Source: Mesorhizobium sp. C432A (GTDB taxonomy: Bacteria > Pseudomonadota > Alphaproteobacteria > Rhizobiales > Rhizobiaceae). Taken from it: a stretch of DNA of 64,000 bases. The position numbers and the translations under genes were made by a program. Location of the stretch: positions 1,364,001-1,428,000 of the forward strand of contig NZ_CP100470.1 of NCBI RefSeq assembly GCF_030323145.1, written 5' to 3'. The notes beneath the pieces are model-generated. The model was not told the origin of the DNA. It searched no databases and saw nothing but the letters and a program-made list of their open reading frames with translations. Shown in pieces: positions 27,600 to 36,565 of this stretch (the first letter of the stretch is position 1; each line of letters begins with the position of its first letter).

Positions 27600-29030
27600 A
27601 TGAATATACCTTCCACCTTGAAGTCAGTGGCGCGCTCCGCGCTGCTGGGCTCCTTAGCGCTCGGAGCATTGGGCACGGTTGCTGCCTTCGCGCAGGAGGC
27701 GGCTCCCGCCGTCGCGGCGGCAGCGCCAGCAGCGCCGGCTTTTACCGTCGACAAGGGCGACACCACGTGGATGATGATTTCCACCGTGCTGGTGCTGTTG
27801 ATGACCATTCCCGGCCTTGCGCTTTTCTACGGCGGCCTGGTTCGTACCAAGAACATGCTGTCGGTGCTGATGCAGGTCTTCACCATCACCAGCGTGGTCA
27901 TGATCATCTGGGTCTTCTACGGCTACAGCCTCGCCTTCACCCCGGGCAACGCCTTCGTCGGCGGCCTTTCGAAGATGTTTCTCTCCGGCGTCAACGTATC
28001 AACGCTTTCGGAAACCTTCAGCAAGGGCGTCGCCATTCCTGAACTGGTGTTCGTCGTCTTCCAGATGACCTTCGCCTGCATCACGCCCGCCCTGATCGTC
28101 GGCGCATTCGCCGAACGCGTCAAATTCTCCGCCTTGATCCTTTTCGTTATCCTATGGGTGACGTTAATCTACTTCCCGATCGCGCACATGGTCTGGTTCT
28201 GGGGCGGCCCGAGCGCCTATGCCGACCCGTCCGGCCTGATCTTCAGCTTCGGCGCCATCGACTTCGCCGGCGGCACGGTCGTTCACATCAATGCGGGCAT
28301 TGCCGGTCTCGTCGGCGCGCTGATGATCGGCAAGCGCATCGGCTACAAGAAGGACATCATGGCGCCGCACTCGATGACGCTGACCATGGTCGGCGCTTCA
28401 TTGCTGTGGGTCGGCTGGTTCGGCTTCAACGCCGGTTCGAACCTCGAAGCGAACGCCTATGCGGTGCTGGCGATGATCAACACCTTCGTCGCCACGGCGG
28501 CGGCGGCAGTGGCCTGGATCGTGCTTGAATCGCTGCTGCGCGGCAAAGCCTCCATGCTCGGCGCTGTTTCGGGCGCGGTCACCGGCCTCGTCGCGATTAC
28601 GCCGGCTGCAGGTTTTGCCGGCCCGATGGGCGCTATCGTGCTTGGCATCGTTGCCACCTTCGTCTGCTACTTCTTCGTCTCGGTGGTGAAGAACACGTTC
28701 GACTATGATGACAGCCTCGATGTCTTCGGCGTCCACTGCGTCGGTGGCATCATCGGTGCGCTAGGCACTGGCATTCTGGTCAATCCCGCCCTCGGCGGCG
28801 CCGGCATCGTCGACTATTCGACGGCCGACTTCGCCGCCGGCTATGCCGGCACGGCCACGCAGCTCCTGGCGCAGGGCAAAGGCGTCCTGGTAACCCTGCT
28901 GTGGTCGGGCATCGGCAGCGCAATCCTCTACAAGGTCGTCGACTTGATCATCGGTCTGCGTCCGACAGCCGACGCCGAGCGCGAAGGCCTCGACCTGACT
29001 TCGCATGGCGAAGCGGCCTACCACTCGTAA
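27600..29030 (+). CDS. amtB: Ammonium transporter
   Basis: A 476-residue membrane channel with signal peptide and eleven transmembrane segments. Signatures: LALFYGGLVRTKNMLSVLMQ, FAGGTVVHINAGIAGLVGAL with the first pore His, and DDSLDVFGVHCVGGIIGAL with the second. A longer-than-usual Ala/Pro-rich periplasmic stretch follows the signal. The start is the ATG at 27600 with GGAGA 5 bases upstream; an ATG 12 bases earlier is possible. Co-transcribed with glnK. Confidence 0.96.
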   Translation: MNIPSTLKSVARSALLGSLALGALGTVAAFAQEAAPAVAAAAPAAPAFTVDKGDTTWMMISTVLVLLMTIPGLALFYGGLVRTKNMLSVLMQVFTITSVVMIIWVFYGYSLAFTPGNAFVGGLSKMFLSGVNVSTLSETFSKGVAIPELVFVVFQMTFACITPALIVGAFAERVKFSALILFVILWVTLIYFPIAHMVWFWGGPSAYADPSGLIFSFGAIDFAGGTVVHINAGIAGLVGALMIGKRIGYKKDIMAPHSMTLTMVGASLLWVGWFGFNAGSNLEANAYAVLAMINTFVATAAAAVAWIVLESLLRGKASMLGAVSGAVTGLVAITPAAGFAGPMGAIVLGIVATFVCYFFVSVVKNTFDYDDSLDVFGVHCVGGIIGALGTGILVNPALGGAGIVDYSTADFAAGYAGTATQLLAQGKGVLVTLLWSGIGSAILYKVVDLIIGLRPTADAEREGLDLTSHGEAAYHS

Positions 29031-29035
29031 GCCTT

Positions 29036-29058
29036 GCGGGGCGGCTCGGCCGCCCCGC
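29036..29058. other. GC-rich hairpin after amtB
   Basis: A perfect 10-bp stem (GCGGGGCGGC 29036-29045, complement 29049-29058) beginning 5 bases after the amtB stop. There is no following T-run, so more likely an mRNA-end stabiliser than an independent terminator. Confidence 0.6.
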
Positions 29059-29103
29059 ATTCTCCCATCCCGTCGTGACGCTCCCGAAAGGAGTTCACGC
29101 TTT

Positions 29104-29133
29104 GAGGCCCGGGTCATTCCGGGCCTCTCTTTT
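29104..29133 (+). terminator. Rho-independent terminator of glnK-amtB
   Basis: Stem GAGGCCCGG (29104-29112) with its complement at 29119-29127 around a 6-base loop, followed by TCTTTTT. Good intrinsic terminator. The remainder of 29031-29376 holds no gene. Confidence 0.85.
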
Positions 29134-29279
29134 TGGCAACCGTGCTGGCAGGCCTCGGTCCCTGCGCAATCACGTTCTAGTGATGGCCGCCGGCGGGGAG
29201 ACGTCGACCGGATTGGTTCTGAACTGTTGAGACTGCCTACAGTGGAGTGAGCAAGATCCGTGGCTCTGGGTGCGTATAG

Positions 29280-29295
29280 TTAATGCGGCCTTAAC
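29280..29295. promoter_or_regulatory. Candidate CtrA box upstream of ftsK
   Basis: TTAA-N7-TTAAC, exact in sequence and spacing, 81 bases before the preferred ftsK start. CtrA controls division genes in alphaproteobacteria, so the position makes functional sense; not proven. Confidence 0.5.
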
Positions 29296-29376
29296 CTTCC
29301 CCCCGATAGTCTGACATCCGAATCTGCCGGAGTGCGTCATGCGCCCGGCCAGTCCATGACAGACGGGGAACGAAGC

Positions 29377-32046
29377 ATGCGTTCAGGGGCTTCAGCACCG
29401 CTCGCGCTGACCGATACGGGGCACGGCATCCAGGCATTCGCGCGGCGCCAGGTCGGGCGGCTGGTCGGCGCCGGCCTGTTTGCGCTGGTCGCCTTTGGCG
29501 TCGCGGCGCTGGCGACCTGGAACGTCGCCGATCCCAGCTTCTCGCACGCCACCGCCAACATCGTCACCAACGCCATGGGTTATGCGGGCGCGGTATTCTC
29601 CGACCTCGCCATGCAGTTCTTCGGCCTTGCCGCGGTCGCCGCCCTGGTGCCGGCGGTGATCTGGGGCTTTCTCCTGTTTTCGGCGCGCGGCGTCGACAGG
29701 CTGCCGAAGCGCGGCCTTGCGTGGTTCGGCTTCGCGCTGCTCGCGGCGGCGATGGCCGGCTGCGTGGTGCCGCCCAAGACGTGGCCGTTGCCGACCGGCC
29801 TCGGCGGTGTGTTCGGCGACATGGTGCTCAATATTCCGGGCGTGGTCATTGGCGGCTACCCGACCGGCATCGTTGCCAGCATCATTGCCATGGTGCTCAT
29901 TGCGCCGGCGCTGTGGCTGTTTGCCTATGGCTCGGCGCTGATTGCGCGCAAGAACGGCTTTGCCGTCTTGGAGCGCACCGCGGAGCCCGATCCCCGAGAG
30001 GACGATCTGCTCTTCGACGAAGACGAGGACGAGGGCGACGAGGGGATACTGGCGCTCGGCGCCGTTACCCACTGGTGGCTGTCTTTCCGCGCCTGGATGC
30101 ATCGCCGGGCTGTGCGCCGCCAGCAGGAGCGCGACGAGTTCGAGCCGGAGATGGAGCAGCGCTCCACCGCATGGCGCCGCGCCGCCGAACGGGTCGAATC
30201 GGCGGAATTCGCCGAAGCGCGGATGAGCCCGGATGGCCGCGCCCGCGTCGAGCCGGAATTCTTCGCCGCCATGGTCAATGACCGCAGCGTTTCCGTCGAT
30301 CCGGACGATGACGACGTCCTCGATGCCGGTTTCGACAATGGCGACGAGGAGGTCGAACTCGACGACGAGCCGGTCCAGCGCCGTGCCGCGCCGAACGCCA
30401 AGGTGCAAAACTTCCGGTCAGATGCGGCGACCCGCGTCGCCGCACCTGCGCCGCGTCCCGCTCCCGGCGCGCGCGTCCAGCGCGAGGCGCAGACCTCGCT
30501 GATCGGCTCGGAAACATTCGAAATGCCGTCGCTGCATTTCCTGTCGGAGCCGAAGAACGTGGTGCGCGACGCCAGCCTGTCCAAGGACGCGCTGGAGCAG
30601 AATGCGCGCCTGCTCGAAGGCGTTCTGGAGGATTTCGGCGTCAAGGGCGAGATTATCGCGGTACGGCCCGGCCCCGTCGTCACGCTCTATGAACTGGAAC
30701 CGGCGCCCGGCATCAAATCGTCGCGCGTCATCGGCCTGTCCGACGACATCGCCCGCTCGATGAGCGCGATTGCCTGCCGCGTCGCCGTGGTGCCCGGCCG
30801 CAACGCCATCGGCATCGAATTGCCGAATGCCAAGCGCGAGACCGTCTATCTCCGGGAGATCCTGGCCAGCCGCGATTTCGAGACGACCAAGTCCAAGCTG
30901 GCGCTGGCGCTGGGCAAGACCATCAATGGCGAGGCGGTGATCGTCGACATCGCCAAGATGCCGCATGTGCTGGTCGCAGGCACCACCGGCTCCGGCAAGT
31001 CCGTCGCCATCAACACCATGATCCTGTCGCTGCTCTACAAGCTGACGCCGCAGGACTGCCGGCTGATCATGATCGACCCGAAGATGCTCGAACTTTCCGT
31101 CTATGACGGCATCCCGCACCTTCTGACGCCGGTGGTCACCGACCCGAAGAAGGCCGTGGTGGCGTTGAAATGGACGGTGCGCGAGATGGAGGACCGCTAC
31201 CGCAAGATGTCCAAGGTCGGCGTGCGCAACATCGACGGCTTCAACGCGCGCGTGCAGTTGGCTGAAAAGAAGGGCGAAAAAATCTCGCGCACCGTGCAGA
31301 CCGGCTTCGACCGCCAGACCGGCGAGGCGATCTACGAGACCGAGAACCTCGATCTCGAGCCAATGCCCTACATCGTCGTCATCATCGACGAGATGGCCGA
31401 TTTGATGATGGTCGCCGGCAAGGACATCGAAGGCGCGGTGCAGCGCCTGGCACAAATGGCGCGCGCGGCCGGCATCCATGTCATCATGGCGACGCAGCGT
31501 CCGTCGGTCGACGTCATCACCGGCACCATCAAGGCCAATTTCCCGACCCGTATCTCCTTCCAGGTGACGTCGAAGATCGACAGCCGCACCATTCTGGGCG
31601 AGCAGGGCGCCGAGCAGCTGCTCGGCATGGGCGACATGCTGTACATGGCCGGCGGCGGCCGCATCCAGCGCGTGCACGGCCCGTTCGTCGCCGACGACGA
31701 GGTCGAGAAGATCGTCGCCCATCTGAAGCTGCAGGGCGTGCCCGAATATCTCGACGCCATCACCGAGGATGACGGCGAGGACGATGACGAGCCGTCGGGC
31801 AAGGGCGGCGCTGGCGGTGGCGGCAACAGCAATTTCGAGGATTCCGACGATCCCTACGACCAGGCGGTCTCGGTCGTGCTGCGCGACGGCAAGGCGTCGA
31901 CCAGCTATATCCAGCGCCGGCTCGGCATCGGCTACAACCGCGCCGCCTCGATCATCGAGAAGATGGAGAAGGAAGGCATTGTCGGCCCGGCCAACCATGC
32001 CGGCAAACGCGAAATCCTGGTGCCGACCGAGGACGACAAGTTCTGA
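29377..32046 (+). CDS. ftsK: DNA translocase FtsK
   Basis: A septal DNA pump for chromosome dimer resolution and division, about 889 residues. The N-terminal third has four membrane segments, then an acidic linker (about residues 200-400). The motor follows, with Walker [37 protein letters not shown] and Walker [14 protein letters not shown]. The C-terminal gamma winged helix ([20 protein letters not shown]) reads KOPS. ATG at 29377 with GGGGAA upstream chosen; GTG at 29332 and ATG at 29356 are alternatives. Confidence 0.95.
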   Translation: MRSGASAPLALTDTGHGIQAFARRQVGRLVGAGLFALVAFGVAALATWNVADPSFSHATANIVTNAMGYAGAVFSDLAMQFFGLAAVAALVPAVIWGFLLFSARGVDRLPKRGLAWFGFALLAAAMAGCVVPPKTWPLPTGLGGVFGDMVLNIPGVVIGGYPTGIVASIIAMVLIAPALWLFAYGSALIARKNGFAVLERTAEPDPREDDLLFDEDEDEGDEGILALGAVTHWWLSFRAWMHRRAVRRQQERDEFEPEMEQRSTAWRRAAERVESAEFAEARMSPDGRARVEPEFFAAMVNDRSVSVDPDDDDVLDAGFDNGDEEVELDDEPVQRRAAPNAKVQNFRSDAATRVAAPAPRPAPGARVQREAQTSLIGSETFEMPSLHFLSEPKNVVRDASLSKDALEQNARLLEGVLEDFGVKGEIIAVRPGPVVTLYELEPAPGIKSSRVIGLSDDIARSMSAIACRVAVVPGRNAIGIELPNAKRETVYLREILASRDFETTKSKLALALGKTINGEAVIVDIAKMPHVLVAGTTGSGKSVAINTMILSLLYKLTPQDCRLIMIDPKMLELSVYDGIPHLLTPVVTDPKKAVVALKWTVREMEDRYRKMSKVGVRNIDGFNARVQLAEKKGEKISRTVQTGFDRQTGEAIYETENLDLEPMPYIVVIIDEMADLMMVAGKDIEGAVQRLAQMARAAGIHVIMATQRPSVDVITGTIKANFPTRISFQVTSKIDSRTILGEQGAEQLLGMGDMLYMAGGGRIQRVHGPFVADDEVEKIVAHLKLQGVPEYLDAITEDDGEDDDEPSGKGGAGGGGNSNFEDSDDPYDQAVSVVLRDGKASTSYIQRRLGIGYNRAASIIEKMEKEGIVGPANHAGKREILVPTEDDKF

Positions 32047-32184
32047 TCAGCCGATACGGCCCGGCGGCAACCTTGAACCTTTTGGCGCGTTACAGCGACT
32101 GAGCGCTGTCCGGCCCGCCAAACTTAAGTCTAACTGGGGGTCCACGGACTGCAACGAGACACACACCACACGAGAGTGACCGGC

Positions 32185-32864
32185 ATGAAAAACGATCTTT
32201 CCGCGATCAGCGATTTCGCTCCAAACCGTCGCCAGTTGCTCGGCCTTGGCCTGATGCTTGCCGGCGCCGCGGCCATCAACGTCGTGCCGGGGTTCCAGCT
32301 CTTGGCCTCGGCGCAGGCGGCAGTGCCGCCGACGGCGCAAAAGATCGCCGACCATTTCTCCTCGGTCAAATCGATGAGCGGCGAGTTCGTCCAGTTCGGC
32401 CCCAACAACCAGCAGACCGGCGGCAAGTTCTTCCTTGAGCGGCCAGGCAAGATTCGCTTCAACTATGACGGCAAGTCGAATTTCCGGGTGATTTCCGACG
32501 GCAAGTCGGTGGTCATCCTCAATAAGCGGCTGAAAACGTCCGATCTCTATCCGTTGTCGAAGACGCCGCTGAAGCTGTTGCTCGACACCAAGATCGACCT
32601 CTCGGGGGCCGCGTGAAATCGATCAAGGAAGAGAGCGACCTCACCACCATCCAGCTTGCCGACAAGTCGGTGTTCGGCAATTCGAAGATCACTATGATGT
32701 TCGATCCGAAATCCTATGATCTGCGCCAGTGGACCATCACCGACGCGCAGGGCAAGGACACCACGGTGATGATCTACAACACCAAGGAAGGCGTCAGCTT
32801 CCCTGCGGACACCTTTGCCATCGACTATGCGGCGAACCGCGAGCTGAACACCAACCACCGCTAG
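32185..32864 (+). pseudogene. lolA: LolA-like outer-membrane lipoprotein carrier, frameshifted
   Basis: A periplasmic LolA-type protein. The start MKNDLSAISDF is followed by NRRQLLGLGLMLAGAAA, a twin-Arg signal with AQA cleavage. Mature part: IADHFSSVKSMSGEFVQFGP, FLERPGKIRFNYDGKS, PLSKTPLKLLLDTKIDLSG. The frame stops at 32616. The next frame carries on with VKSIKEESDLTTIQLADKS to the TAG at 32864, matching the full-length paralogue at 55129 throughout. The break is a G5 run near 32605-32610, consistent with one missing G. Downstream of ftsK on the same strand. Confidence 0.87.
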
Positions 32865-32867
32865 ATG

Positions 32868-32980
32868 CGGTGAGGCCGGCCTGCCAATGGCGATCTCCTG
32901 CGCTTCCGGTGCTCACGTGGTTTAAGTACGCTCCGCTCCGGTTCTCGGAGACCGCCATTCGACTCGGCCTGACCTGAATC
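32868..32980. repeat. Large palindromic repeat, copy 1 (before xthA)
   Basis: About 110 bp that can fold into one long imperfect hairpin. The outer arms are GGTGAGGCCGGCCTG and CTCGGCCTGACC, and the inner part contains AAGTACGCTCCGCTCCGG. Copy 2 at 33878-33990 is its direct repeat, so the two flank xthA. Confidence 0.8.
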
Positions 32981-33060
32981 AGAGCCGCCGCCCGCAAAGG
33001 CTGGCTTGTGTTTGTGGCGCTAGGCTGGCAGTAGATCGGCGACCTTGTTCGGACCGCCGC

Positions 33061-33867
33061 ATGCCCTTCTCCATCGCCACCTGGAACATCAACTCCGTGC
33101 GCCTGCGCATGCCGATCGTCGAGCGGCTGCTGACGGAGCAGGCGCCCGATGTGCTTTGCCTGCAGGAGACGAAGGTTCCCGACGAGCTGTTTCCGGAAAA
33201 GGCGTTCCGCAAGGCCGGCTACGAGCACATCGCATTCCATGGCCAGAAGGGCTATCACGGCGTTGCGACGGTGGCGCGGCGGCCGATCGAGATTGTCGAG
33301 AAACGGCGCTTCTGCGAGATCGATGACAGCCGGCATCTGTCGGTCAAGGTGCAGGCCGGCGGCAAGGCAATCCTGGTCCACAATTTCTACGTGCCGGCCG
33401 GCGGCGACGAGCCCGATCCGGAGATCAACCGCAAGTTCCGCCACAAGCTCGATTTCGTTGCCGAGATGAACGCCATCCGCGCCGCGCATGACCAGGTGTC
33501 GGCCTCGATCCTGGTCGGCGACCTCAACATCGCGCCGCAGGAGCACGATGTCTGGTCGCACAAGCAATTGCTCAACGTCGTCAGCCACACGCCGGTCGAG
33601 ACGCAAAATTTCGACGCGATGCGGATCGCCGGCGACTGGGTCGACCTGATGCGGCTCGACGTGCCCCCAGAGCAGAAGCTCTACACCTGGTGGAGCTATC
33701 GCGCGCGGGACTGGGAAGCCTCGAACCGCGGCCGCCGGCTCGACCATGTCTGGTCGTCACCGAACCTGGTGCCGAGCTTTGCCGGCTATGAGATCCTGCG
33801 AGAGGCGCGTGGCTGGGAGCGGCCCTCGGACCATGTGCCGGTGATTGCGCGGTTCGACCTGGATTAG
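33061..33867 (+). CDS. xthA: Exodeoxyribonuclease III
   Basis: A 268-residue AP endonuclease and 3'-5' exonuclease for base-excision repair. Catalytic motifs: WNINSVR, CLQETKVPDE (metal-ligand Glu), VGDLNIAPQE (Asp/Asn), RGRRLDHVW and the last SDHVPVIARF (Asp-His pair). Start at the ATG 33061. Monocistronic, flanked by two copies of a palindromic repeat. Confidence 0.95.
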   Translation: MPFSIATWNINSVRLRMPIVERLLTEQAPDVLCLQETKVPDELFPEKAFRKAGYEHIAFHGQKGYHGVATVARRPIEIVEKRRFCEIDDSRHLSVKVQAGGKAILVHNFYVPAGGDEPDPEINRKFRHKLDFVAEMNAIRAAHDQVSASILVGDLNIAPQEHDVWSHKQLLNVVSHTPVETQNFDAMRIAGDWVDLMRLDVPPEQKLYTWWSYRARDWEASNRGRRLDHVWSSPNLVPSFAGYEILREARGWERPSDHVPVIARFDLD

Positions 33868-33877
33868 GCGTGCCGAT

Positions 33878-33990
33878 ATTCAGGTGAGGCCGGCCTGCAA
33901 TGGCCGATACCTGCGCTTCCGGTGCGTACTTTGAGTACGCTCCGCTCCGGTTCTCGGTATCAGCCATTTTCGACTCGGCCTGACCTGAAT
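33878..33990. repeat. Large palindromic repeat, copy 2 (after xthA)
   Basis: Starts ATTCAGGTGAGGCCGGCC and ends GGCCTGACCTGAAT, complementary outer arms. Inner arms GATACCTGCGCTTCCGGTGC and CTCCGGTTCTCGGTATC also pair around AGTACTTT-like bases. Begins 10 bases after the xthA stop, so it may act as the transcript end. Confidence 0.82.
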
Positions 33991-34026
33991 CTCGACACAC
34001 CCAAGCGTGAGCGCGGTCGCGGGGAC

Positions 34027-34482
34027 CTACCCGCCAAACCTTGGGGCCAACTTCTCGATGCGGGCGATCATGGCCTGAAAATCATCGAGGATTCGCTGGT
34101 GCAGTTTCACCGCCACTTCGGGATATTCCTCCAGGATGCGGCGAAACATCTTGCGGCTCAACCTTATCACTTCCGAATCGGTCTCGGCCGAGGCGCTGGT
34201 CAGCCGTCTTGAGTCGGCGATCAGCGCCAGTTCGCTGAGGATCGTGCCGGGGCCGGCGGTGCCGATCGGGATGCGGTCGCCGTCATGCTCGCGGTAGAGC
34301 ACGATGCGGCCACTGACCACGATATAGGCTGAGTCGGCTTCGTCATCCTCGCGGTACAGCTTGCGGTCGGCCTGCAGATGGGTGGCTTCGGCGCCGAAGG
34401 CGAGCAGGCGCAGCTGTTCCTGCGTGAAACCCTCAAAGAGCTTCACGGCGGACAGGATGCGGATGTCGTCATCCAGCGCCAT
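34027..34482 (-). CDS. Cyclic-nucleotide-binding domain protein
   Basis: A 151-residue protein made almost only of a cNMP-binding beta-roll: VKLFEGFTQEQLRLLAFGAE, YIVVSGRIVLYREHDGDRIP, then the phosphate-cassette region LSELALIADSRRLTSASAE, where a Ser takes part of the usual R-A position. No helix-turn-helix follows, so it is not a CRP-type regulator. In Brucella a protein described as a cAMP-dependent kinase regulatory subunit shares an operon with the response regulator OtpR; this pair looks the same. Ligand unknown. Confidence 0.88.
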   Translation of the reverse strand: MALDDDIRILSAVKLFEGFTQEQLRLLAFGAEATHLQADRKLYREDDEADSAYIVVSGRIVLYREHDGDRIPIGTAGPGTILSELALIADSRRLTSASAETDSEVIRLSRKMFRRILEEYPEVAVKLHQRILDDFQAMIARIEKLAPRFGG

Positions 34483-34521
34483 CTCTAGCTGCGTCCCCGA
34501 ACGGTCAGTCCAATCCCTCCC

Positions 34522-34565
34522 TTAGAGCGCCGCGTATCCAATTGAACGCGCAAAGGACGCTCTAA
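34522..34565. repeat. Palindromic repeat of a rhizobial dispersed family
   Basis: TTAGAGCG at 34522-34529 and CGCTCTAA at 34558-34565 enclose a smaller CGCGT/ACGCG pairing and end in CAAAGGACGC. A partial relative, GCGCGCCGCTCTAAG, occurs at 1066-1080 after leuC. It lies between the cNMP protein and the response regulator genes. Confidence 0.65.
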
Positions 34566-34660
34566 CACTTCAATCTGCGCAGCGGGCCGATCCAGGCTCC
34601 CCCAAGCCGGATCCTCCCCGAAACAGTCCCGCCCCGACCGCCTATTGAACAATGAAAAGT

Positions 34661-35344
34661 TTAAGGAACCAGCTTGTAGCCGCCGCTTTCTGTCACAAGA
34701 ATTTCAGCATTGGAAGGATCGCGCTCGATCTTCTGGCGCAGCCGGTAGACGTGCGTTTCCAGCGTGTGCGTGGTGACACCGGAATTGTAGCCCCACACTT
34801 CCTCAAGCAGGACGTCGCGCGTCACCACCTTCTGGTCGGCTCGATAGAGATATTTGATGATCGAGGCTTCCTTCTCGGTCAGCCGCACCTTGCCGCCGCG
34901 CTGGTCGATCAGAAGCTTCTGGCTGGGCTTGAACGTGTAGGGGCCGACCGAAAAGGTGGCGTCCTCGCTCTGCTCGTGCTGGCGCAGTTGTGCGCGTATG
35001 CGGGCGAGCAGCACGGCGAAGCGGAACGGCTTGGTGACATAGTCGTTGGCGCCGGCCTCGAGGCCCAGAATTGTGTCGGAATCGGTATCGTGGCCGGTCA
35101 GCATGATGATCGGCGCCTTGTAGCCGCCCTTGCGCAGGATCTTCACCGCCTCGCGGCCATCCATGTCGGGCAGCCCGACATCCATGATGAGCAGGTCGAT
35201 GAGCCCGCCGCGCGCCGCGGCGACGCCTTTGGCGGCGGTCGCTTCCTGCAAGACGTCGAATTCTTCGTAAAGGGCCAGTTGCTCGACGAGGGTTCCGCGC
35301 AGGTCGTCATCGTCGTCAACGATCAGAATGGTACGTGATGTCAT
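34661..35344 (-). CDS. cenR: OmpR-family response regulator, CenR/OtpR type
   Basis: A 227-residue regulator. Receiver domain: IVDDDDDLRG acidic pocket, LLIMDVGLPDMDG with the phosphoacceptor Asp, MLTGHD and the Lys in DYVTKPFRF. C-terminal winged helix: LTEKEASIIKYLYRADQKVV and HTLETHVYRLRQKIE. Sequence style and the cNMP-protein neighbour match Brucella OtpR/CenR, which controls cell envelope integrity and beta-lactam tolerance. No histidine kinase gene is adjacent. An L,D-transpeptidase gene is divergently placed 85 bases away, fitting an envelope role. Confidence 0.85.
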   Translation of the reverse strand: MTSRTILIVDDDDDLRGTLVEQLALYEEFDVLQEATAAKGVAAARGGLIDLLIMDVGLPDMDGREAVKILRKGGYKAPIIMLTGHDTDSDTILGLEAGANDYVTKPFRFAVLLARIRAQLRQHEQSEDATFSVGPYTFKPSQKLLIDQRGGKVRLTEKEASIIKYLYRADQKVVTRDVLLEEVWGYNSGVTTHTLETHVYRLRQKIERDPSNAEILVTESGGYKLVP

Positions 35345-35429
35345 GGATCAATCCATTGTTTTGAAAAGAATTTTCAGTTGACCGCCCCCCATTTATGCGG
35401 AAGCTGACCGGCGCAACAGTCCGATCACA

Positions 35430-36026
35430 GTGATTTGTTCCGTGACACGATCATACAAGAAAAAACGCGATCGCAATGCAGCCGGCGCAATTTTGCCGAA
35501 AAGGCTGCGTGTGCTGGTGGTTCGGGCGAGGCCGGGCAACCCCAGCCAGGGGATATTGCAGGCCGGCAGGAAGGTGTTTGCCTGTGCGCTCGGACGCGGC
35601 GGCATCTCGGCCAATAAGCGCGAAGGCGACGGTGCGACGCCGCTTGGCGAGATGCGGATTTTGTCAGGATATTTTCGGGGCGATCATTTCGCGGCCGGCC
35701 GCAAAACCCGGCTGGCGATGGCGCCGATCGGCGCCGATCTCGGCTGGTGCGAGGTGCCGGACGACCGCAACTACAACCGGCCGGTGAAAATCCCCTATGG
35801 CGCCAGCCATGAGCGAATGCGGCGCGACGACCGCCTCTATGACGCCTGCCTTGTGCTGGACTGGAACATGGCGCCGCGCCGGCGCGGCCGCGGCAGCGCC
35901 ATCTTCTTCCATCTGGCGCGCCCAGGCTTCACACCGACGCAAGGCTGCGTGGCGGTGACGGCGCGGACAATGGCGCGGCTGTTGCCGCTGGTGTCGGACC
36001 GGACGGTGGTGAGGGTGGTGAGGTAG
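35430..36026 (+). CDS. L,D-transpeptidase (YkuD) family protein
   Basis: About 198 residues. The catalytic motif is intact: [19 protein letters not shown], with the His and the active-site Cys. Upstream comes the YkuD-like [20 protein letters not shown]. Enzymes of this type make 3-3 peptidoglycan cross-links or attach outer-membrane proteins to peptidoglycan. No clear signal peptide is visible; start codons GTG 35430 or GTG 35442 are both weak, so the N-terminus is uncertain. The stop codon TAG lies in the first unit of a heptanucleotide tandem array. Confidence 0.83.
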   Translation: MICSVTRSYKKKRDRNAAGAILPKRLRVLVVRARPGNPSQGILQAGRKVFACALGRGGISANKREGDGATPLGEMRILSGYFRGDHFAAGRKTRLAMAPIGADLGWCEVPDDRNYNRPVKIPYGASHERMRRDDRLYDACLVLDWNMAPRRRGRGSAIFFHLARPGFTPTQGCVAVTARTMARLLPLVSDRTVVRVVR

Positions 36027-36146
36027 GGAGTAGGGAGTAGGGAGTAGGGAGTAGGGAGTAGGGAGTAGGGAGTAGGGAGTAGGGAGTAGGGAGTAGGGAG
36101 TAGGGAGTAGGGAGTAGGGAGTAGGGAGTAGGGAGTAGGGAGTAGG
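36023..36146. repeat. Heptanucleotide tandem array (GTAGGGA)n
   Basis: About 17.7 uninterrupted, identical copies of a 7-bp unit over 124 bp, from the stop codon of the L,D-transpeptidase gene to just before 36147. It is a mini/microsatellite of the kind prone to slipped-strand change. The relic CACTACTCACTACTCACC follows at about 36170-36187. Confidence 0.97.
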
Positions 36147-36191
36147 CTGGTGTCGGCGCCGTTTCCTTCACTACTCACTACTCACCATTGC

Positions 36192-36431
36192 CTAACGCCT
36201 TCTCGGCTTCTGCCACCCAGTGTCCAGCAATCCAAGCCGGCCGAGTTCCCGGTCCACGGCCCGCGTCACGTCCTTGCGCTGCGCGCCGACGTCGCGCAAC
36301 TGGCGATCCGACAGATCCTCCACGTCCTGGCGCGGCAGGTTGATGGCGACTTTCGCTTGGCGAAGCCAGTCCGTTACGGCATGCAACCAGTTCGAGCGAG
36401 CTGCTGGCGAGTTCAAAACGAAGATGGACAT
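36192..36431 (-). CDS. DUF1127 small protein
   Basis: A 79-residue basic protein. The C-terminal half DVEDLSDRQLRDVGAQRKDV fits the YjiS-like DUF1127 motif (L-S-D-R-x-L-x-D-I/V-G). Start at the ATG 36431 (MSIFVLNSPAARSNW). In other alphaproteobacteria such proteins affect RNA turnover and stress adaptation. Divergent from the LysR gene, which is a common arrangement and suggests it is the target. Confidence 0.85.
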   Translation of the reverse strand: MSIFVLNSPAARSNWLHAVTDWLRQAKVAINLPRQDVEDLSDRQLRDVGAQRKDVTRAVDRELGRLGLLDTGWQKPRRR

Positions 36432-36565
36432 GATGCGCTCCGTGTTCCGCCGGATATCAAATCCGGCTTGATGGTGTTTCGATGGATGCATCATGCCGCA
36501 TTGAAATCCATGCGAGAAACGAGTAGTTCTTTCCGGATCGTCAAGTTTTATTTGAGGATACGGTG

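Noticed and set aside
30418..31998. 526-codon minus-strand open frame opposite ftsK
   Set aside because: Antisense shadow of ftsK; no ribosome site and no recognisable domain.
36023..36146. Possible CRISPR array
   Set aside because: Units are 7 bp and directly adjacent without spacers; no cas genes nearby.
35837..36178. Minus-strand frame encoding a repeated SLLPTPY peptide
   Set aside because: Arises only because the 7-bp tandem repeat is open in several frames; no start context, and the array is better explained as a satellite.
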